Assembly (NCBI RefSeq): GCF_003100395.1
Contig: NZ_CP029210.1
Span: 1,240,001 to 1,304,000, forward strand
Direction: 5' to 3'
Source of the DNA: Aquabacterium olei
Lineage (GTDB): Bacteria > Pseudomonadota > Gammaproteobacteria > Burkholderiales > Burkholderiaceae_C
DNA: 64,000 nt
Part shown: in pieces, positions 54,457-63,823 of the stretch
Layout: every line of letters starts with the position of its first letter
Position numbering within the stretch: the stretch's first letter is position 1
Position numbers and translations under genes: made by a program
Notes under the pieces: generated by a model
The model's input: the letters and a program-made list of their open reading frames with translations, nothing else
The model's database searches: none
Told to the model about the DNA's origin: nothing

Positions 54457-56277
54457 ATGAGCGCCTCTTCTGCGTCCGCCCCCGCGCCCGGTGCGCCCCC
54501 GGCATCCCGCCGCACTGCCGTCCCGCCCAAGGGGCCGCTCGAGTGGCGCCTGCTGCTGCAGTGGCTCACCGAAGATGGCGTGGTCAGCGTGCGCGACGCC
54601 GAGAAGGTGGCCCGCCGCTTTGCCGCCGGCGACAGCGCCCAGCACCCGCTGGTACGCCTGGCCGGCATGGGCCTCACGCGTGCCGACAACGGCAACCTGC
54701 TGGAGCTCGAGCCGCTGACCGAATGGCTGGCTGGCCGTGTCGGCATGCCCTACCTGCGCATCGACCCGCTCAAGGTCGACGTGGCGCGTGTGGCCGAGAT
54801 CATGTCCATCAACTACGCCGAGCGCCGCAAGGCGCTGCCGGTGCAGCTGACGCTGACCGAAATCACCATCGCCACCAGCGAACCGCTGGATGTGGACTGG
54901 GTCGAGGAGATCCTGTCCCACACGAAGAAGAAGGTGAAGCTGGTCGTCTCCAGCCCGCTCGACCTGCAACGCTACCGAACCGAGTTCTACACGCTGGCCA
55001 AGTCCGTCAAGGACGCCAACAAGAAGACCGGCGACTCGGTGGCCCACAACTTCGAGCAGCTGGTCGAGCTGGGCAAGAGCAACCGCCAGCTCGACGCGAA
55101 CGACCAGGGCATCATCCAGGTCGTCGACTGGCTGTGGCAATACGCCTTCGACCAGCGCGCCTCCGACATCCACCTCGAGCCGCGCCGCGAGATGGGCGCC
55201 ATCCGCTTCCGCATCGACGGCGTGCTGCACACCGTCTACCAGGTGCCGCTGGCCGTGATGCAGGCCATGACCGCCCGCATCAAGCTGCTCGGCCGCATGG
55301 ACGTGGTCGAGAAGCGCCGCCCGCTGGATGGCCGCATCAAGACCCGCAACCCGGGTGGCGATGAAGTTGAAATGCGTCTGTCCACCATGCCCACCGCCTT
55401 CGGCGAGAAGCTGGTGATGCGCATCTTCGACCCGGACAACACGGTCAAGTCGTTCGAGGCACTGGGCTTTGCCCCGAGCGAGACCCAGATCTGGGAACAG
55501 CTGGTCGCACGCCCGCACGGCATCATCCTGGTGACCGGACCGACCGGCTCGGGCAAGACCACGACGCTGTACTCGACGCTCAAGCGCGTGGCCACCGACG
55601 AGGTCAACGTCTGCACCATCGAGGACCCGATCGAAATGATCGAACCCTCGTTCAACCAGACGCAGGTGCAGCCCGCCATCGACCTGGGCTTTGCCGAAGG
55701 CCTGCGCGCGCTCATGCGGCAGGATCCGGACGTCATCATGGTGGGGGAAATCCGTGACCTGGAAACCGCGGAGATGGCCATCCAGGCCTCGCTGACCGGC
55801 CACCTGGTGTTCTCTACCCTGCACACCAACGATGCGGCCTCGGCCATCACCCGCCTGACCGACCTCGGCGTACCGAGCTACCTGATCAGCGCCACCGTGA
55901 TCGGCGTGCTGGCCCAGCGCCTCGTGCGCACCCTGTGCCCGCACTGCAAGAAGCCCGACGATGCTGTGCGGCCCGAGATGCTGGCCGAGGCCATCAAGCC
56001 CTGGCGCCTCAACGGGCACATCCAGCCCTACAAGCCGGTCGGTTGCCTGGAATGCCGCATGACGGGGTTCAAGGGCCGCGTCGGCCTGTACGAACTGCTG
56101 CCCATCAGCGAGGCGCTGCGCACCGCCATCCACCCGCACATCGACATGCCGCGCCTGAGGCAGATGGCGGCCAAGGAGGGCCTGCGTCCGCTGCGCCCGG
56201 CCGGGGTCATGAAGGTGGCCGAAGGCGTGACGACGCTGGAAGAGGTGCTGCGCAACACGCCTCAGTGGGAGACCTGA
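54457..56277 (+). CDS. GspE/PilB-family secretion or pilus assembly ATPase (orphan)
   Basis: A 606-residue hexameric assembly ATPase. An N-terminal GspE_N-like region (LLLQWLTEDGVVSVRDAEKV, MSINYAERRKALPVQLTLTE) is followed by the core: YAFDQRASDIHLEPRREMGA, RIKLLGRMDVVEKRRPLDGR, Walker A GPTGSGKTTTLYSTL, the Asp box TIEDPIEMIEPSFNQTQVQP, Walker B region LRQDPDVIMVGEIRD and the His box LVFSTLHTND. A CxxC...CxxC zinc motif (CPHCKK, CLECRMTGFKGR) is complete. No platform, pilin or secretin gene is adjacent, so partners must be elsewhere. It starts one base after the previous stop and ends overlapping the convergent kinase gene by 16 bases. Confidence 0.92.
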   Translation: MSASSASAPAPGAPPASRRTAVPPKGPLEWRLLLQWLTEDGVVSVRDAEKVARRFAAGDSAQHPLVRLAGMGLTRADNGNLLELEPLTEWLAGRVGMPYLRIDPLKVDVARVAEIMSINYAERRKALPVQLTLTEITIATSEPLDVDWVEEILSHTKKKVKLVVSSPLDLQRYRTEFYTLAKSVKDANKKTGDSVAHNFEQLVELGKSNRQLDANDQGIIQVVDWLWQYAFDQRASDIHLEPRREMGAIRFRIDGVLHTVYQVPLAVMQAMTARIKLLGRMDVVEKRRPLDGRIKTRNPGGDEVEMRLSTMPTAFGEKLVMRIFDPDNTVKSFEALGFAPSETQIWEQLVARPHGIILVTGPTGSGKTTTLYSTLKRVATDEVNVCTIEDPIEMIEPSFNQTQVQPAIDLGFAEGLRALMRQDPDVIMVGEIRDLETAEMAIQASLTGHLVFSTLHTNDAASAITRLTDLGVPSYLISATVIGVLAQRLVRTLCPHCKKPDDAVRPEMLAEAIKPWRLNGHIQPYKPVGCLECRMTGFKGRVGLYELLPISEALRTAIHPHIDMPRLRQMAAKEGLRPLRPAGVMKVAEGVTTLEEVLRNTPQWET

Positions 56278-58622
56278 TCTTCCAGGGCTGCGGGGCCCGG
56301 CCCGGCAAAGGGCTCGACCACCACTTCACAGCGGATGCCGTTGGGCTCGGCTTCCACCCAGCGCACGCTGCCCCCCAGTTGCTTGACGCGCTTGCGCACA
56401 CCGCCCAGGCCCAGCCCGTGGGACCAGTTCGAGGGCGTTCGACCGATGCCGTTGTCTTCCACCGTGAGGGTGAGGCGGTCTTCCGCCAGCGACAGGTGCA
56501 CGGCGATGTGCGTGGCTCGCGCGTGGCTCAAGGCGTTGCTCACCAGTTCGCGCAGGATGCGGGTCAGGGCCGACCACTGCACCATGGTCAGCGCCACGTT
56601 GGTGTCGGCGCTGAAATCGAAGTCCAGTCGGCACTCGGCCACGCTGGCGCGGTGGTGCAGATCGCGTTTCCATTCGGCGGCGGCCTCCATCAGGCTGTGT
56701 GATTGCGCTGCCAGGCCGCGGGTCAGCGTTTTGAGGTCCTGGATGGTGTGCCGGATGTACTGCTCGATCTCGGGATTCGGGGCCTGGTACATCAGCGTGA
56801 GCAGGCGTGCGCCAATGTCGTCGTGCAGGTCCTGCGCGATGCGCAGCCGCTCTTCGGTGCGACCCTGCTCCACGGCCTGATCGAAGTTCAGGGCGCGCTG
56901 GAGCTGCTCCACGATGCGCTCGGCCAGGCTCGCATCTTCCAGCGTGAACAGGCGCCGTCCTTTGTGCGCGTGCTGCAGCACCAGCACGCGGCCCGGCTCC
57001 GGGCTGCCGCCATGCAGCCTGGGCATGCCCACCAGCAGCACCGCACCGTTGCCGCGCAGGCAGGCAGCCTGCAGTGCCCCTTGCGCGATGCTGGCCTGCA
57101 AGGGGTCGAACAGCTCGCGCATCAGGCGCAGCATCGACGCATCCAGCGTGTCGGGCTGGCGCTCCACCTCGCGCGCGATCCGATAGAGGTGCTGGAAGAG
57201 CTTCTCCATCGAGAGCGACTCCCGCCCCGGCAGCAGCGTGAGCAGCCAGCGGCGCGCCACCATGTACACGCCCACCGCCAGAAACAGCGACAGCGTCATG
57301 GAGGTGAACTGCCCCATCGAGAACACCGCGACGAACAGCAGATCGAGCGACGCGGCCACCGTGCTGGACGCTGCCAGCAGCGAGAACTCCTGCAGCACCT
57401 GCCTGGTGCGCGACAGATAAGGCGACAGCAGCAACTCCGTTGCCACGAAGACATGCCAGATCATCGCGCCGTACACCGCCAGGTGGCGCTGCAGATCGGG
57501 CCGGCTTCCGCCCAGCGCGATCGCCGCCGTCAGCGCCATCCCGGTGGTGATGGACATCAGCGTGAAACGCCGCATCACCAGCGTGAACGGGTGGGGCGCC
57601 AGGTGTTGCCCCCGCGTCATCAGCGCCACCGAGGTCACCAGCAGCAGGCCGGCACCGATCTGAACGGCCCACCAGGCCGCCTCGCGTGGCAGCCCCTGGT
57701 ACGCGCCCCAGGCCGTGGCCGCAGCCAGGCTCCAGGCGGTCCCGGCCAGGCCGACCCAGCCGGGCTGCCGGTGTGGGTGAGTGACCGCCACCTGCACGAG
57801 CGCGGCCGCACTGCAAAGGTCGCAGGCCACGCGCACGTGCAGGTCCAGCCGAATCAGCCAACCCGGTGCAAAGAAATCGAGGTTGCTGTGGAGCGCCATC
57901 AGCATGAGCTGTGCGCTTTGCGCCGTCGTCAGCACGGCGAAGGCGGCGTTGCGGGCCTGAAGGCCGGCCAGCAGCACCACGGCCCCCACGAGGAAGACCG
58001 CCAGGGCGAGGGCGGCCAGCAGCCAGAACAGCGCACTGACGCCGGCCCAGCCACGGGGCGCGATCAGCAACGGCTCTTCGGCCGTGTGCGCAAAGCGCAA
58101 GTGGGCCACGAGGCCATCGGGTCGCCAGTGGGCGCGCACCCGGTCGATCTGCACATGAAAGCGTTCGAGCCGGTCTCGCTCCAGAGGGGAGGGCATCCAC
58201 CGCGCCGACTGCTGGAGCAGCAGCATGTCCGTCGGCAGGCTGATCGGCAAGCCGGGCCCGATGTCGGGCGGTGGGTCGATGCGCAGCCCCACCAGCGCCT
58301 GGCCCTCCAGCTTGCGCAGCGTGGGGTAGTCGACCGACTGCAGCGTCAGGTGCCCGTCGCCCGTGGCCTTGAGGGTGACCGGCAGCCGCGGCTGCTGGGT
58401 CAGCCACCACCCGCAGGCGGCCACCGCCAGGCAGCTGCCCACCACGATGAACACCAGCAAACGCAGGCGCCACCCGATCCACCGCGGGCGTTCCGTGGTG
58501 CGCTGCAGCGCCTCTTCCAGCGTGGGCCAGTGCGCCGCGGTGTGTCGCCCCAGCAGGCCGTCGAGCCGGCTCGGGGCAGGGGCGTCGTGGCCAGCTTCGT
58601 GAAGGCGGGCCGCGTTCGACAT
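56262..58622 (-). CDS. Multipass membrane sensor histidine kinase (HisKA_3 type)
   Basis: A 786-residue sensor of the NarX/DegS-like class. After a cytoplasmic start comes a helix (LLVFIVVGSCLAVAACGWWL), a periplasmic domain of about 150 residues, then seven or eight closely spaced hydrophobic segments (ALFWLLAALALAVFLVGAVV onward). The cytoplasmic part has GAF-like features around LRGNGAVLLVGMP and the phosphoacceptor motif ERLRIAQDLHDDIGARLLTL with its His. The ATPase domain follows, with LVSNALSHARATHI, VEDNGIGRT and GLGLGGVRKR. It lies seven bases after the cognate regulator. The stimulus is unknown. Confidence 0.9.
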   Translation of the reverse strand: MSNAARLHEAGHDAPAPSRLDGLLGRHTAAHWPTLEEALQRTTERPRWIGWRLRLLVFIVVGSCLAVAACGWWLTQQPRLPVTLKATGDGHLTLQSVDYPTLRKLEGQALVGLRIDPPPDIGPGLPISLPTDMLLLQQSARWMPSPLERDRLERFHVQIDRVRAHWRPDGLVAHLRFAHTAEEPLLIAPRGWAGVSALFWLLAALALAVFLVGAVVLLAGLQARNAAFAVLTTAQSAQLMLMALHSNLDFFAPGWLIRLDLHVRVACDLCSAAALVQVAVTHPHRQPGWVGLAGTAWSLAAATAWGAYQGLPREAAWWAVQIGAGLLLVTSVALMTRGQHLAPHPFTLVMRRFTLMSITTGMALTAAIALGGSRPDLQRHLAVYGAMIWHVFVATELLLSPYLSRTRQVLQEFSLLAASSTVAASLDLLFVAVFSMGQFTSMTLSLFLAVGVYMVARRWLLTLLPGRESLSMEKLFQHLYRIAREVERQPDTLDASMLRLMRELFDPLQASIAQGALQAACLRGNGAVLLVGMPRLHGGSPEPGRVLVLQHAHKGRRLFTLEDASLAERIVEQLQRALNFDQAVEQGRTEERLRIAQDLHDDIGARLLTLMYQAPNPEIEQYIRHTIQDLKTLTRGLAAQSHSLMEAAAEWKRDLHHRASVAECRLDFDFSADTNVALTMVQWSALTRILRELVSNALSHARATHIAVHLSLAEDRLTLTVEDNGIGRTPSNWSHGLGLGGVRKRVKQLGGSVRWVEAEPNGIRCEVVVEPFAGPGPAALEDQVSH

Positions 58623-58629
58623 GGCCGGC

Positions 58630-59361
58630 TCAGACCAGGCCTTGTTTGCTCGCCAGCACCGCGGCCTCGGCGCGGCTCGAGACGTTCAGCTTCTTGTAGA
58701 TCGACTTGATGTGGTCGTTGACGGTGAACCACTTGATGCCCATCAGCGACGCGATCTCCTTGATCGTGAAGCCCTTGCTGAGGTAGGTCAGCACCTCGCT
58801 TTCGCGCGGGGTCAGGCGCTCGTGGTCCAGCGGCGCAGGCGCTGTGGCTGGCGACGGGGCACCTGGTGCGGGTGGCTCGGCCACGCCGTGCCCGTTGCCG
58901 GCCAGCCCCTCGCCGCTGCGGAAGTGGTTCAGCAGCCGGCGGGCAATGGCGGGCGACAGCGGGGGTTGGCCGCGCACGATCTTCTGCAACTCCTCGACAA
59001 GCACCTCGAAGCGGTCTTCCTTCAGCAGGTAGCCGTCGGCGCCGCATTGCAGCGCCGGGAAGAGGTGCTCGTCGTCGGAGTAGAGCGTGGTGACGATGCG
59101 GGTGGCGGGGTAGCTGGACAGCTCCGTCAGCAACTCCAGGCCGCTGCCATCGGGCAATTCCAGATCGACCATGACAAGCTGGAACGGGTCGGCCGACGGG
59201 GTGGCCCGGCCCCCCGGCGCATGGCCCAACAGCCGGCGGGCGGCATCGAGGTCGCTCGCCTCGGTGATGCTGTCCACATCGCTGAAGCTTTCGCGCACGA
59301 CGCGGCACAGAAAGCCGCGCGCGACCGGGTTGTCTTCGAGAATCAATACCTTGACAGCCAT
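58630..59361 (-). CDS. NarL/LuxR-family response regulator
   Basis: Output partner of the adjoining kinase, 243 residues. The receiver domain shows VLILEDNPVARGFLCRVVRE, the phosphorylation site VMVDLELPDGSG and the Lys in GYLLKEDRFEVLVEEL. A linker of about 40 residues precedes the LuxR-type helix-turn-helix LTPRESEVLTYLSKGFTIKE and IASLMGIKWFTVNDHIKSIY. GGGAGGAATTCC ahead of the ATG at 59361 is a good ribosome site, so the longer frame from 59562 is rejected. Its targets are unknown. Confidence 0.93.
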   Translation of the reverse strand: MAVKVLILEDNPVARGFLCRVVRESFSDVDSITEASDLDAARRLLGHAPGGRATPSADPFQLVMVDLELPDGSGLELLTELSSYPATRIVTTLYSDDEHLFPALQCGADGYLLKEDRFEVLVEELQKIVRGQPPLSPAIARRLLNHFRSGEGLAGNGHGVAEPPAPGAPSPATAPAPLDHERLTPRESEVLTYLSKGFTIKEIASLMGIKWFTVNDHIKSIYKKLNVSSRAEAAVLASKQGLV

Positions 59362-59552
59362 GGAATTCCTCCCGAGTCCATTGGTCGGCCTCCGGGCTGA
59401 GTTGGTGGGCCCGGGCTGAACCGCCGCTCGGGGATCTCGTCCAGCGGACGAGTGGGGAGATGTGTACCCGGTAACTTTACATGCAAGCCTGGGTTCGGCG
59501 GACACCCGGTGCACCGAATCAGGGGGCGCCGTGCTGCGGGGCGTTGCGCTCC

Positions 59553-59558
59553 TACAAT
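59553..59558 (+). promoter_or_regulatory. TACAAT -10-like hexamer immediately before surE
   Basis: TACAAT ends six bases before the surE ATG and no Shine-Dalgarno sequence is present. If this is the -10 element, transcription would start at or next to the ATG, giving a leaderless mRNA. No good -35 is evident. Confidence 0.4.
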
Positions 59559-59564
59559 GCAAGC

Positions 59565-60314
59565 ATGCGAATTCTCATTGCCAACGATGACGGGTACCTG
59601 GCGCCTGGCATCGCCGCGCTGGTGGAAGCCTGCCAGGGTCTGGGCACGATCGACGTGTTTGCCCCCGAGCGCAACGCCAGTGGCACCTCCAATGCCCTGA
59701 CGCTGCACCAGCCGCTGAGCCTGCATACGGCGGCCAACGGGTTCCGCTATGTCACCGGCACGCCGTCCGACAGCGTGCACCTGGCGCTCACGGCAGGGCT
59801 CATTCCCAAGCCCGATCTGGTGCTCTCGGGCATCAACAACGGCGCCAACATGGGCGACGACACCCTGTACTCCGGCACCGTGGCTGCGGCCACCGAGGGA
59901 TATCTCTTCGGCGTGCCGGCGATCGCGTTCTCGCAGGTGGTCAAGGGCTGGCACGCCCTGGATGCCGCTGCCCGCACCGCGCGCCGCATCATCGAGCACG
60001 TGCTGGCCCACCCCCCGGCCGAATCGCCCTGGCTGCTCAACGTCAACATCCCGAACCGGGATGACGCCGACACGCTGCCCTGGGCCATCACCCGGCTTGG
60101 GCGCCGGCATGCCAGCTTTCCCGCCGTGCCGCAGACGAACCCGCGGGGCGACCTGTTCTACTGGATCGGCCCGGCCGGTGAGGCGCGCGAAGAAGGCGAG
60201 GGCACCGATTTCCATGCGGTGCGCCACGGCCGGGTGTCGATCACGCCGTTGAAGGTCGACATGACGGATCACCAGCGCATGCCCGTCTGGCAGGGCTGGG
60301 CCGGCCAACGATGA
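59565..60314 (+). CDS. surE: 5'/3'-nucleotidase SurE
   Basis: A metal-dependent nucleotidase of 249 residues. It begins [20 protein letters not shown] with the metal-binding NDDG, and contains [33 protein letters not shown], and [20 protein letters not shown], all SurE signatures. The ATG at 59565 is clear; the open frame from 59481 is not family-like. It overlaps pcm by four bases, as in the common stationary-phase survival cluster. Confidence 0.96.
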   Translation: MRILIANDDGYLAPGIAALVEACQGLGTIDVFAPERNASGTSNALTLHQPLSLHTAANGFRYVTGTPSDSVHLALTAGLIPKPDLVLSGINNGANMGDDTLYSGTVAAATEGYLFGVPAIAFSQVVKGWHALDAAARTARRIIEHVLAHPPAESPWLLNVNIPNRDDADTLPWAITRLGRRHASFPAVPQTNPRGDLFYWIGPAGEAREEGEGTDFHAVRHGRVSITPLKVDMTDHQRMPVWQGWAGQR

Positions 60315-61183
60315 GCCACGGCCACTCGGACAAGCCGCGCCGCTTTCCGCTGCAGCTGAATCAGGTTGCGACGGCGCGTCCGGCCGCGTCCCGCGCGACC
60401 CCGACCGTGGCCGCCCGCGAGGTGCTGCGGCCGCAGACCCCGCTGGCGCAGGCCGAGCAGGACCGCCGACGCGCGCACACGCCCGGCGGCGTGGGGCTCG
60501 ATTCCGTGCGGGTGCGCGCCCGCATGGTGGAGCGGCTGAAGGCCGATGGCCTGTCCGACGCGCGCGTGCTGGCCGCCTTTGCCGCTGTGCCGCGCCATCA
60601 GTTCGTCGACACGGCCCTGGTCAACCAGGCCTATGAAGACACCAGTCTGCCCATCGGGCTGGGGCAGACGATTTCCAAGCCCTCGGTGGTGGGGGCGATG
60701 ATGCAGCTGCTGTGCGAGCGGCCTGACGGGCCCGTGGCGCGCGATGCGGCCCGGCCGCTGGGCGTGTGCCTCGAAATCGGCACCGGGTGCGGCTACCAGG
60801 CAGCCCTGCTGGCGCTGCTGGCGCGCCGCGTGGTCTCGATCGAGCGGGTGCGCGAACTGCACGTCAAGGCCCGCGCCCACCTCGACGCGGTCGAGCCCGC
60901 CCTGCCGACGCGCGTCGACATCCGCTTGCTGTTTGGCGACGGCATGCTCGGCCACGCGCCAGGTGGGCCCTACGACACCATCATCGCCGCCGCCGGAGGG
61001 CAGGCCTTGCCCCAGGCCTGGCTCGACCAGCTTGCGCCCGGAGGCCGGCTGGTGGCCCCGGTGGACGACGGCCGACCCGGCGCACAGGTGCTGACCATCG
61101 TCGATCGACTGGCAGACGGCACCTACCAGACCCGCCGCGCCGGGGCCGTCCTGTTCGTGCCACTAAAATCCGGCACCACATGA
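60311..61183 (+). CDS. pcm: Protein-L-isoaspartate O-methyltransferase
   Basis: Repairs isoaspartyl residues in aged proteins using S-adenosylmethionine. The 290 residues include the SAM-binding [20 protein letters not shown] and the active-site region [16 protein letters not shown], then [20 protein letters not shown]. The first 70-75 residues are an extension relative to the E. coli enzyme, rich in Arg, Pro and Ala. The ATG overlaps the surE stop (ATGA). An internal start near [10 protein letters not shown] would give a conventional length and cannot be excluded. Confidence 0.94.
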   Translation: MSHGHSDKPRRFPLQLNQVATARPAASRATPTVAAREVLRPQTPLAQAEQDRRRAHTPGGVGLDSVRVRARMVERLKADGLSDARVLAAFAAVPRHQFVDTALVNQAYEDTSLPIGLGQTISKPSVVGAMMQLLCERPDGPVARDAARPLGVCLEIGTGCGYQAALLALLARRVVSIERVRELHVKARAHLDAVEPALPTRVDIRLLFGDGMLGHAPGGPYDTIIAAAGGQALPQAWLDQLAPGGRLVAPVDDGRPGAQVLTIVDRLADGTYQTRRAGAVLFVPLKSGTT

Positions 61184-61224
61184 TGTTTCGTGGCCCTGGA
61201 ACGATCAGGGCTCCACAGCGTCCC

Positions 61225-62151
61225 ATGCACATGATTTCTACATTCAGGTTGGCGGCCACGACGGCGGCCTTGCTCGTCCTGGCCGGTTGCGCCTCGACGA
61301 ACCACAAGGCGCCCGTCGAAGAGCGCTCACGCCCCACGGGCTCCCCCTCGGCTCCATCCACGACGGCGCCTGCCAAGGCCTTGCCCGGCGCGGAAAACGC
61401 CGGCAAGCCGGGCTACTACACCGTCAAGCCCGGCGACACGCTGATCCGCATCAGCCTCGACTCCGGTCAGAACTGGCGCGACCTCGCGGCCTGGAACAGC
61501 CTCGAGAACCCCAACCTCATCGAGGTGGGACAGGTGCTGCGCGTGGTACCGCCGACGGCCGACCCGGGCTCCGCCTCGGCGGTGGCTTCGGCCAAGCCGC
61601 TGGCGCCGCCTTCACGCATCGAGGCCCGCCCGCTGGACAGCAAGACCCTGCCCGGCACCGCCAAGCCCGCCAGTGGCGCAGCTTCTGCCGCCGCCTCGGG
61701 CGCAGCGGCCGGTGCCGCGTCGGGCGGGCAACCTGCTTCGGCGGCCGATGCCGGCAAGGACAAGCCGCGCGACAGCGGCACGGACGAGCCCAACTGGACC
61801 TGGCCGGCCGCGGGCCCGATGCTGGGTGGCTTCGAAGAAGGCCGGCGCAAGGGCCTGGCCATCGGCGGCAAGGCCGGTGACCCGGTGTTTGCCGCGGCAG
61901 ACGGTCGCGTGGTGTACGCAGGCTCGGGCCTGCGCGGGTATGGCAACCTCGTCATCATCAAGCACACTGGCGACTACCTGACGGCCTACGCGCACAACCA
62001 GACGTTGCTGGTCAAGGAAGACCAGTCGGTGCGCCGCGGCCAGAAGATTGCCGAGATGGGCTCGACGGACGCCGACCGCGTCAACCTGCACTTCGAGATC
62101 CGCAAGCAGGGCAAGCCCATCGACCCGGCCAAACAATTGCCGGCTCGCTGA
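61225..62151 (+). CDS. nlpD: NlpD-like lipoprotein, LysM plus degenerate M23 domain
   Basis: An outer-membrane-anchored activator of septal amidases. The 308-residue precursor has a lipobox LVLAGC at about residues 17-22. A LysM domain follows (YYTVKPGDTLIRISLDSGQN, NPNLIEVGQVLRV), then an Ala/Ser/Pro linker and a LytM/M23 domain (VFAAADGRVVYAGSGLRGYG, VNLHFEIRKQGKPIDP). The zinc ligands of active M23 enzymes appear incomplete, as in E. coli NlpD, so it probably acts through AmiC. A start at 61231 would remove two residues. In many relatives rpoS follows this gene; here it does not. Confidence 0.92.
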   Translation: MHMISTFRLAATTAALLVLAGCASTNHKAPVEERSRPTGSPSAPSTTAPAKALPGAENAGKPGYYTVKPGDTLIRISLDSGQNWRDLAAWNSLENPNLIEVGQVLRVVPPTADPGSASAVASAKPLAPPSRIEARPLDSKTLPGTAKPASGAASAAASGAAAGAASGGQPASAADAGKDKPRDSGTDEPNWTWPAAGPMLGGFEEGRRKGLAIGGKAGDPVFAAADGRVVYAGSGLRGYGNLVIIKHTGDYLTAYAHNQTLLVKEDQSVRRGQKIAEMGSTDADRVNLHFEIRKQGKPIDPAKQLPAR

Positions 62152-62195
62152 GCGCGCGCAGGGCTGGCCGGCCCGAAGAGCCGGGCCAGTCCTGA

Positions 62196-62201
62196 GACAA
62201 T
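62196..62201 (+). promoter_or_regulatory. GACAAT -10-like hexamer immediately before rlmD
   Basis: GACAAT ends six bases before the rlmD ATG, with no Shine-Dalgarno sequence between. The geometry is as at surE and again would give a leaderless or near-leaderless transcript if used. Confidence 0.35.
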
Positions 62202-62207
62202 ATCGGG

Positions 62208-63650
62208 ATGAGTGCCTCTCCCGAAACCCCTGTCACCGAAGCGCCGGCGCCCGTGCAGCCGGCCATCAGCCTCCCGCCGGTTGCACCCGGCCAGGAATGG
62301 CTCACCGTCGAATCGCTTGATCTGGATGCCCAGGGCGTGGCCCACCGGGCAGACGGCAAGGTCGTGTTCATCGAAGACGCGCTGCCCGGCGAGGTCGTGC
62401 GCGTCAACGTCGGGCGCCGCAAGAACAACTGGGAGCAGGCCACGCTGGCCGAGATCCGCCGCGAAAGCCCGCTGCGTGTCACGCCCCGGTGCACCTTCTT
62501 CGGCCTGTGCGGCGGCTGCAAGATGCAGCACTTTCACGCCAGCGCCCAGGTGGCCGTCAAGCAGCGTGTGCTGGAAGACAACCTCTGGCACCTGGGCAAG
62601 GTCAAGCCCGAAACCCTGTTGCGCCCCATTGAAGGCCCGGCCTGGGGTTACCGTTTCCGCGCCCGTCTGTCGGTGCGCTATGTGGCCAAGAAGAACACCG
62701 TGCTGGTCGGCTTCCACGAGCGCAAGTCCCGCTATGTGGCCGACATGACGAGTTGCGAGGTGCTGCCCCCGCATGTGAGCCGCCTGCTGGTGCCGCTGCG
62801 CGAGCTGATCGGCGCCATGGACGGGCGTGACCGCCTGCCGCAGATCGAAGTGGCCGTGGGCACGCGCGTGACCGTGCTGGTGCTGCGCCACCTCGAGCCG
62901 CTGAGCGCCGCCGACGTGCAACGCCTGAAGGACTTTGCCGCCACGCACAGCCCGGCCGAAGGCGGCCAGACCACCCTGTCGTGGTGGCTGCAGCCCAAGG
63001 GCCCCGACACCGTGCATCCGCTGGACGAGACCGCGCCCACGCTGGACTACACGCTGCCCGAATTCGGCATCACCATGCCGTTCAAGCCCACCGACTTCAC
63101 GCAGGTCAACCATGCGATCAACCAGGTGCTGGTCGGCCGGGCGCTGCGCCTGCTGGCCGTGCAGCCCGACGAGCGTGTGATCGACTGGTTCTGCGGTCTG
63201 GGCAACTTCACGCTGCCGCTGGCCACGCAGGCCCGCGAAGTGCTGGGCATTGAGGGCAGCGAGACCCTGGTGGCCCGCTCCCGCGATAACGCCGTGGCCA
63301 ACGGGGTGGCCGAGCGGACGAGTTTTGTGGCCCGCAACCTGTTCGAGATCACGCCGCAGGAACTGGCCGGTTATGGCCACGCCACGCGTTGGCTGGTCGA
63401 CCCCCCGCGAGAAGGTGCTTTCGCCCTCGCCAAGGCCCTGGCCGACCTGCACCAGGATCCGACGCTCGTGCCGGACTGGCAGCGCCCGCAGCGCATCGTC
63501 TACGTCAGCTGCAACCCGGCCACGCTCGCGCGGGATGCCGGGCTGCTGGTGCATCAGGCGGGATACCGCTGCACGGCCGCGGGCGCGGTCAACATGTTCC
63601 CGCACACGGCGCACGTCGAGAGCATGGCCGTGTTCGAGCGCGCGGACTGA
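62208..63650 (+). CDS. rlmD: 23S rRNA (uracil-1939-C5)-methyltransferase RlmD
   Basis: Methylates U1939 of 23S rRNA using SAM. The 480 residues show an N-terminal TRAM-like domain ([20 protein letters not shown]), the [4Fe-4S] cysteines in [11 protein letters not shown], the SAM-binding [16 protein letters not shown], the late LVDPPREG motif and the catalytic Cys in [13 protein letters not shown]. Length is typical. It follows nlpD in the place where rpoS is often found. Confidence 0.96.
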   Translation: MSASPETPVTEAPAPVQPAISLPPVAPGQEWLTVESLDLDAQGVAHRADGKVVFIEDALPGEVVRVNVGRRKNNWEQATLAEIRRESPLRVTPRCTFFGLCGGCKMQHFHASAQVAVKQRVLEDNLWHLGKVKPETLLRPIEGPAWGYRFRARLSVRYVAKKNTVLVGFHERKSRYVADMTSCEVLPPHVSRLLVPLRELIGAMDGRDRLPQIEVAVGTRVTVLVLRHLEPLSAADVQRLKDFAATHSPAEGGQTTLSWWLQPKGPDTVHPLDETAPTLDYTLPEFGITMPFKPTDFTQVNHAINQVLVGRALRLLAVQPDERVIDWFCGLGNFTLPLATQAREVLGIEGSETLVARSRDNAVANGVAERTSFVARNLFEITPQELAGYGHATRWLVDPPREGAFALAKALADLHQDPTLVPDWQRPQRIVYVSCNPATLARDAGLLVHQAGYRCTAAGAVNMFPHTAHVESMAVFERAD

Positions 63651-63663
63651 GCGGCCGGTTCAC

Positions 63664-63685
63664 CGATCACCCGCAGGGGTGATCG
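63664..63685 (+). terminator. Hairpin after rlmD
   Basis: CGATCACCC and GGGTGATCG form a 9-base stem around a four-base loop, 14 bases after the rlmD stop. No clear T-run follows, so it is a possible rather than proven terminator. Confidence 0.5.
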
Positions 63686-63823
63686 GGCCCGGTCTGCAGG
63701 GCCGGCGCCTGCCCGACATAATGGCGGAATGTCGCCCAGGCCCGATGCGGGCTTGACATGACTTCACACAGCCAGCGGGTCCGCTGTGTCAGCCCGCGGT
63801 GCCCCTTCCGCGTTGGAGGATGC

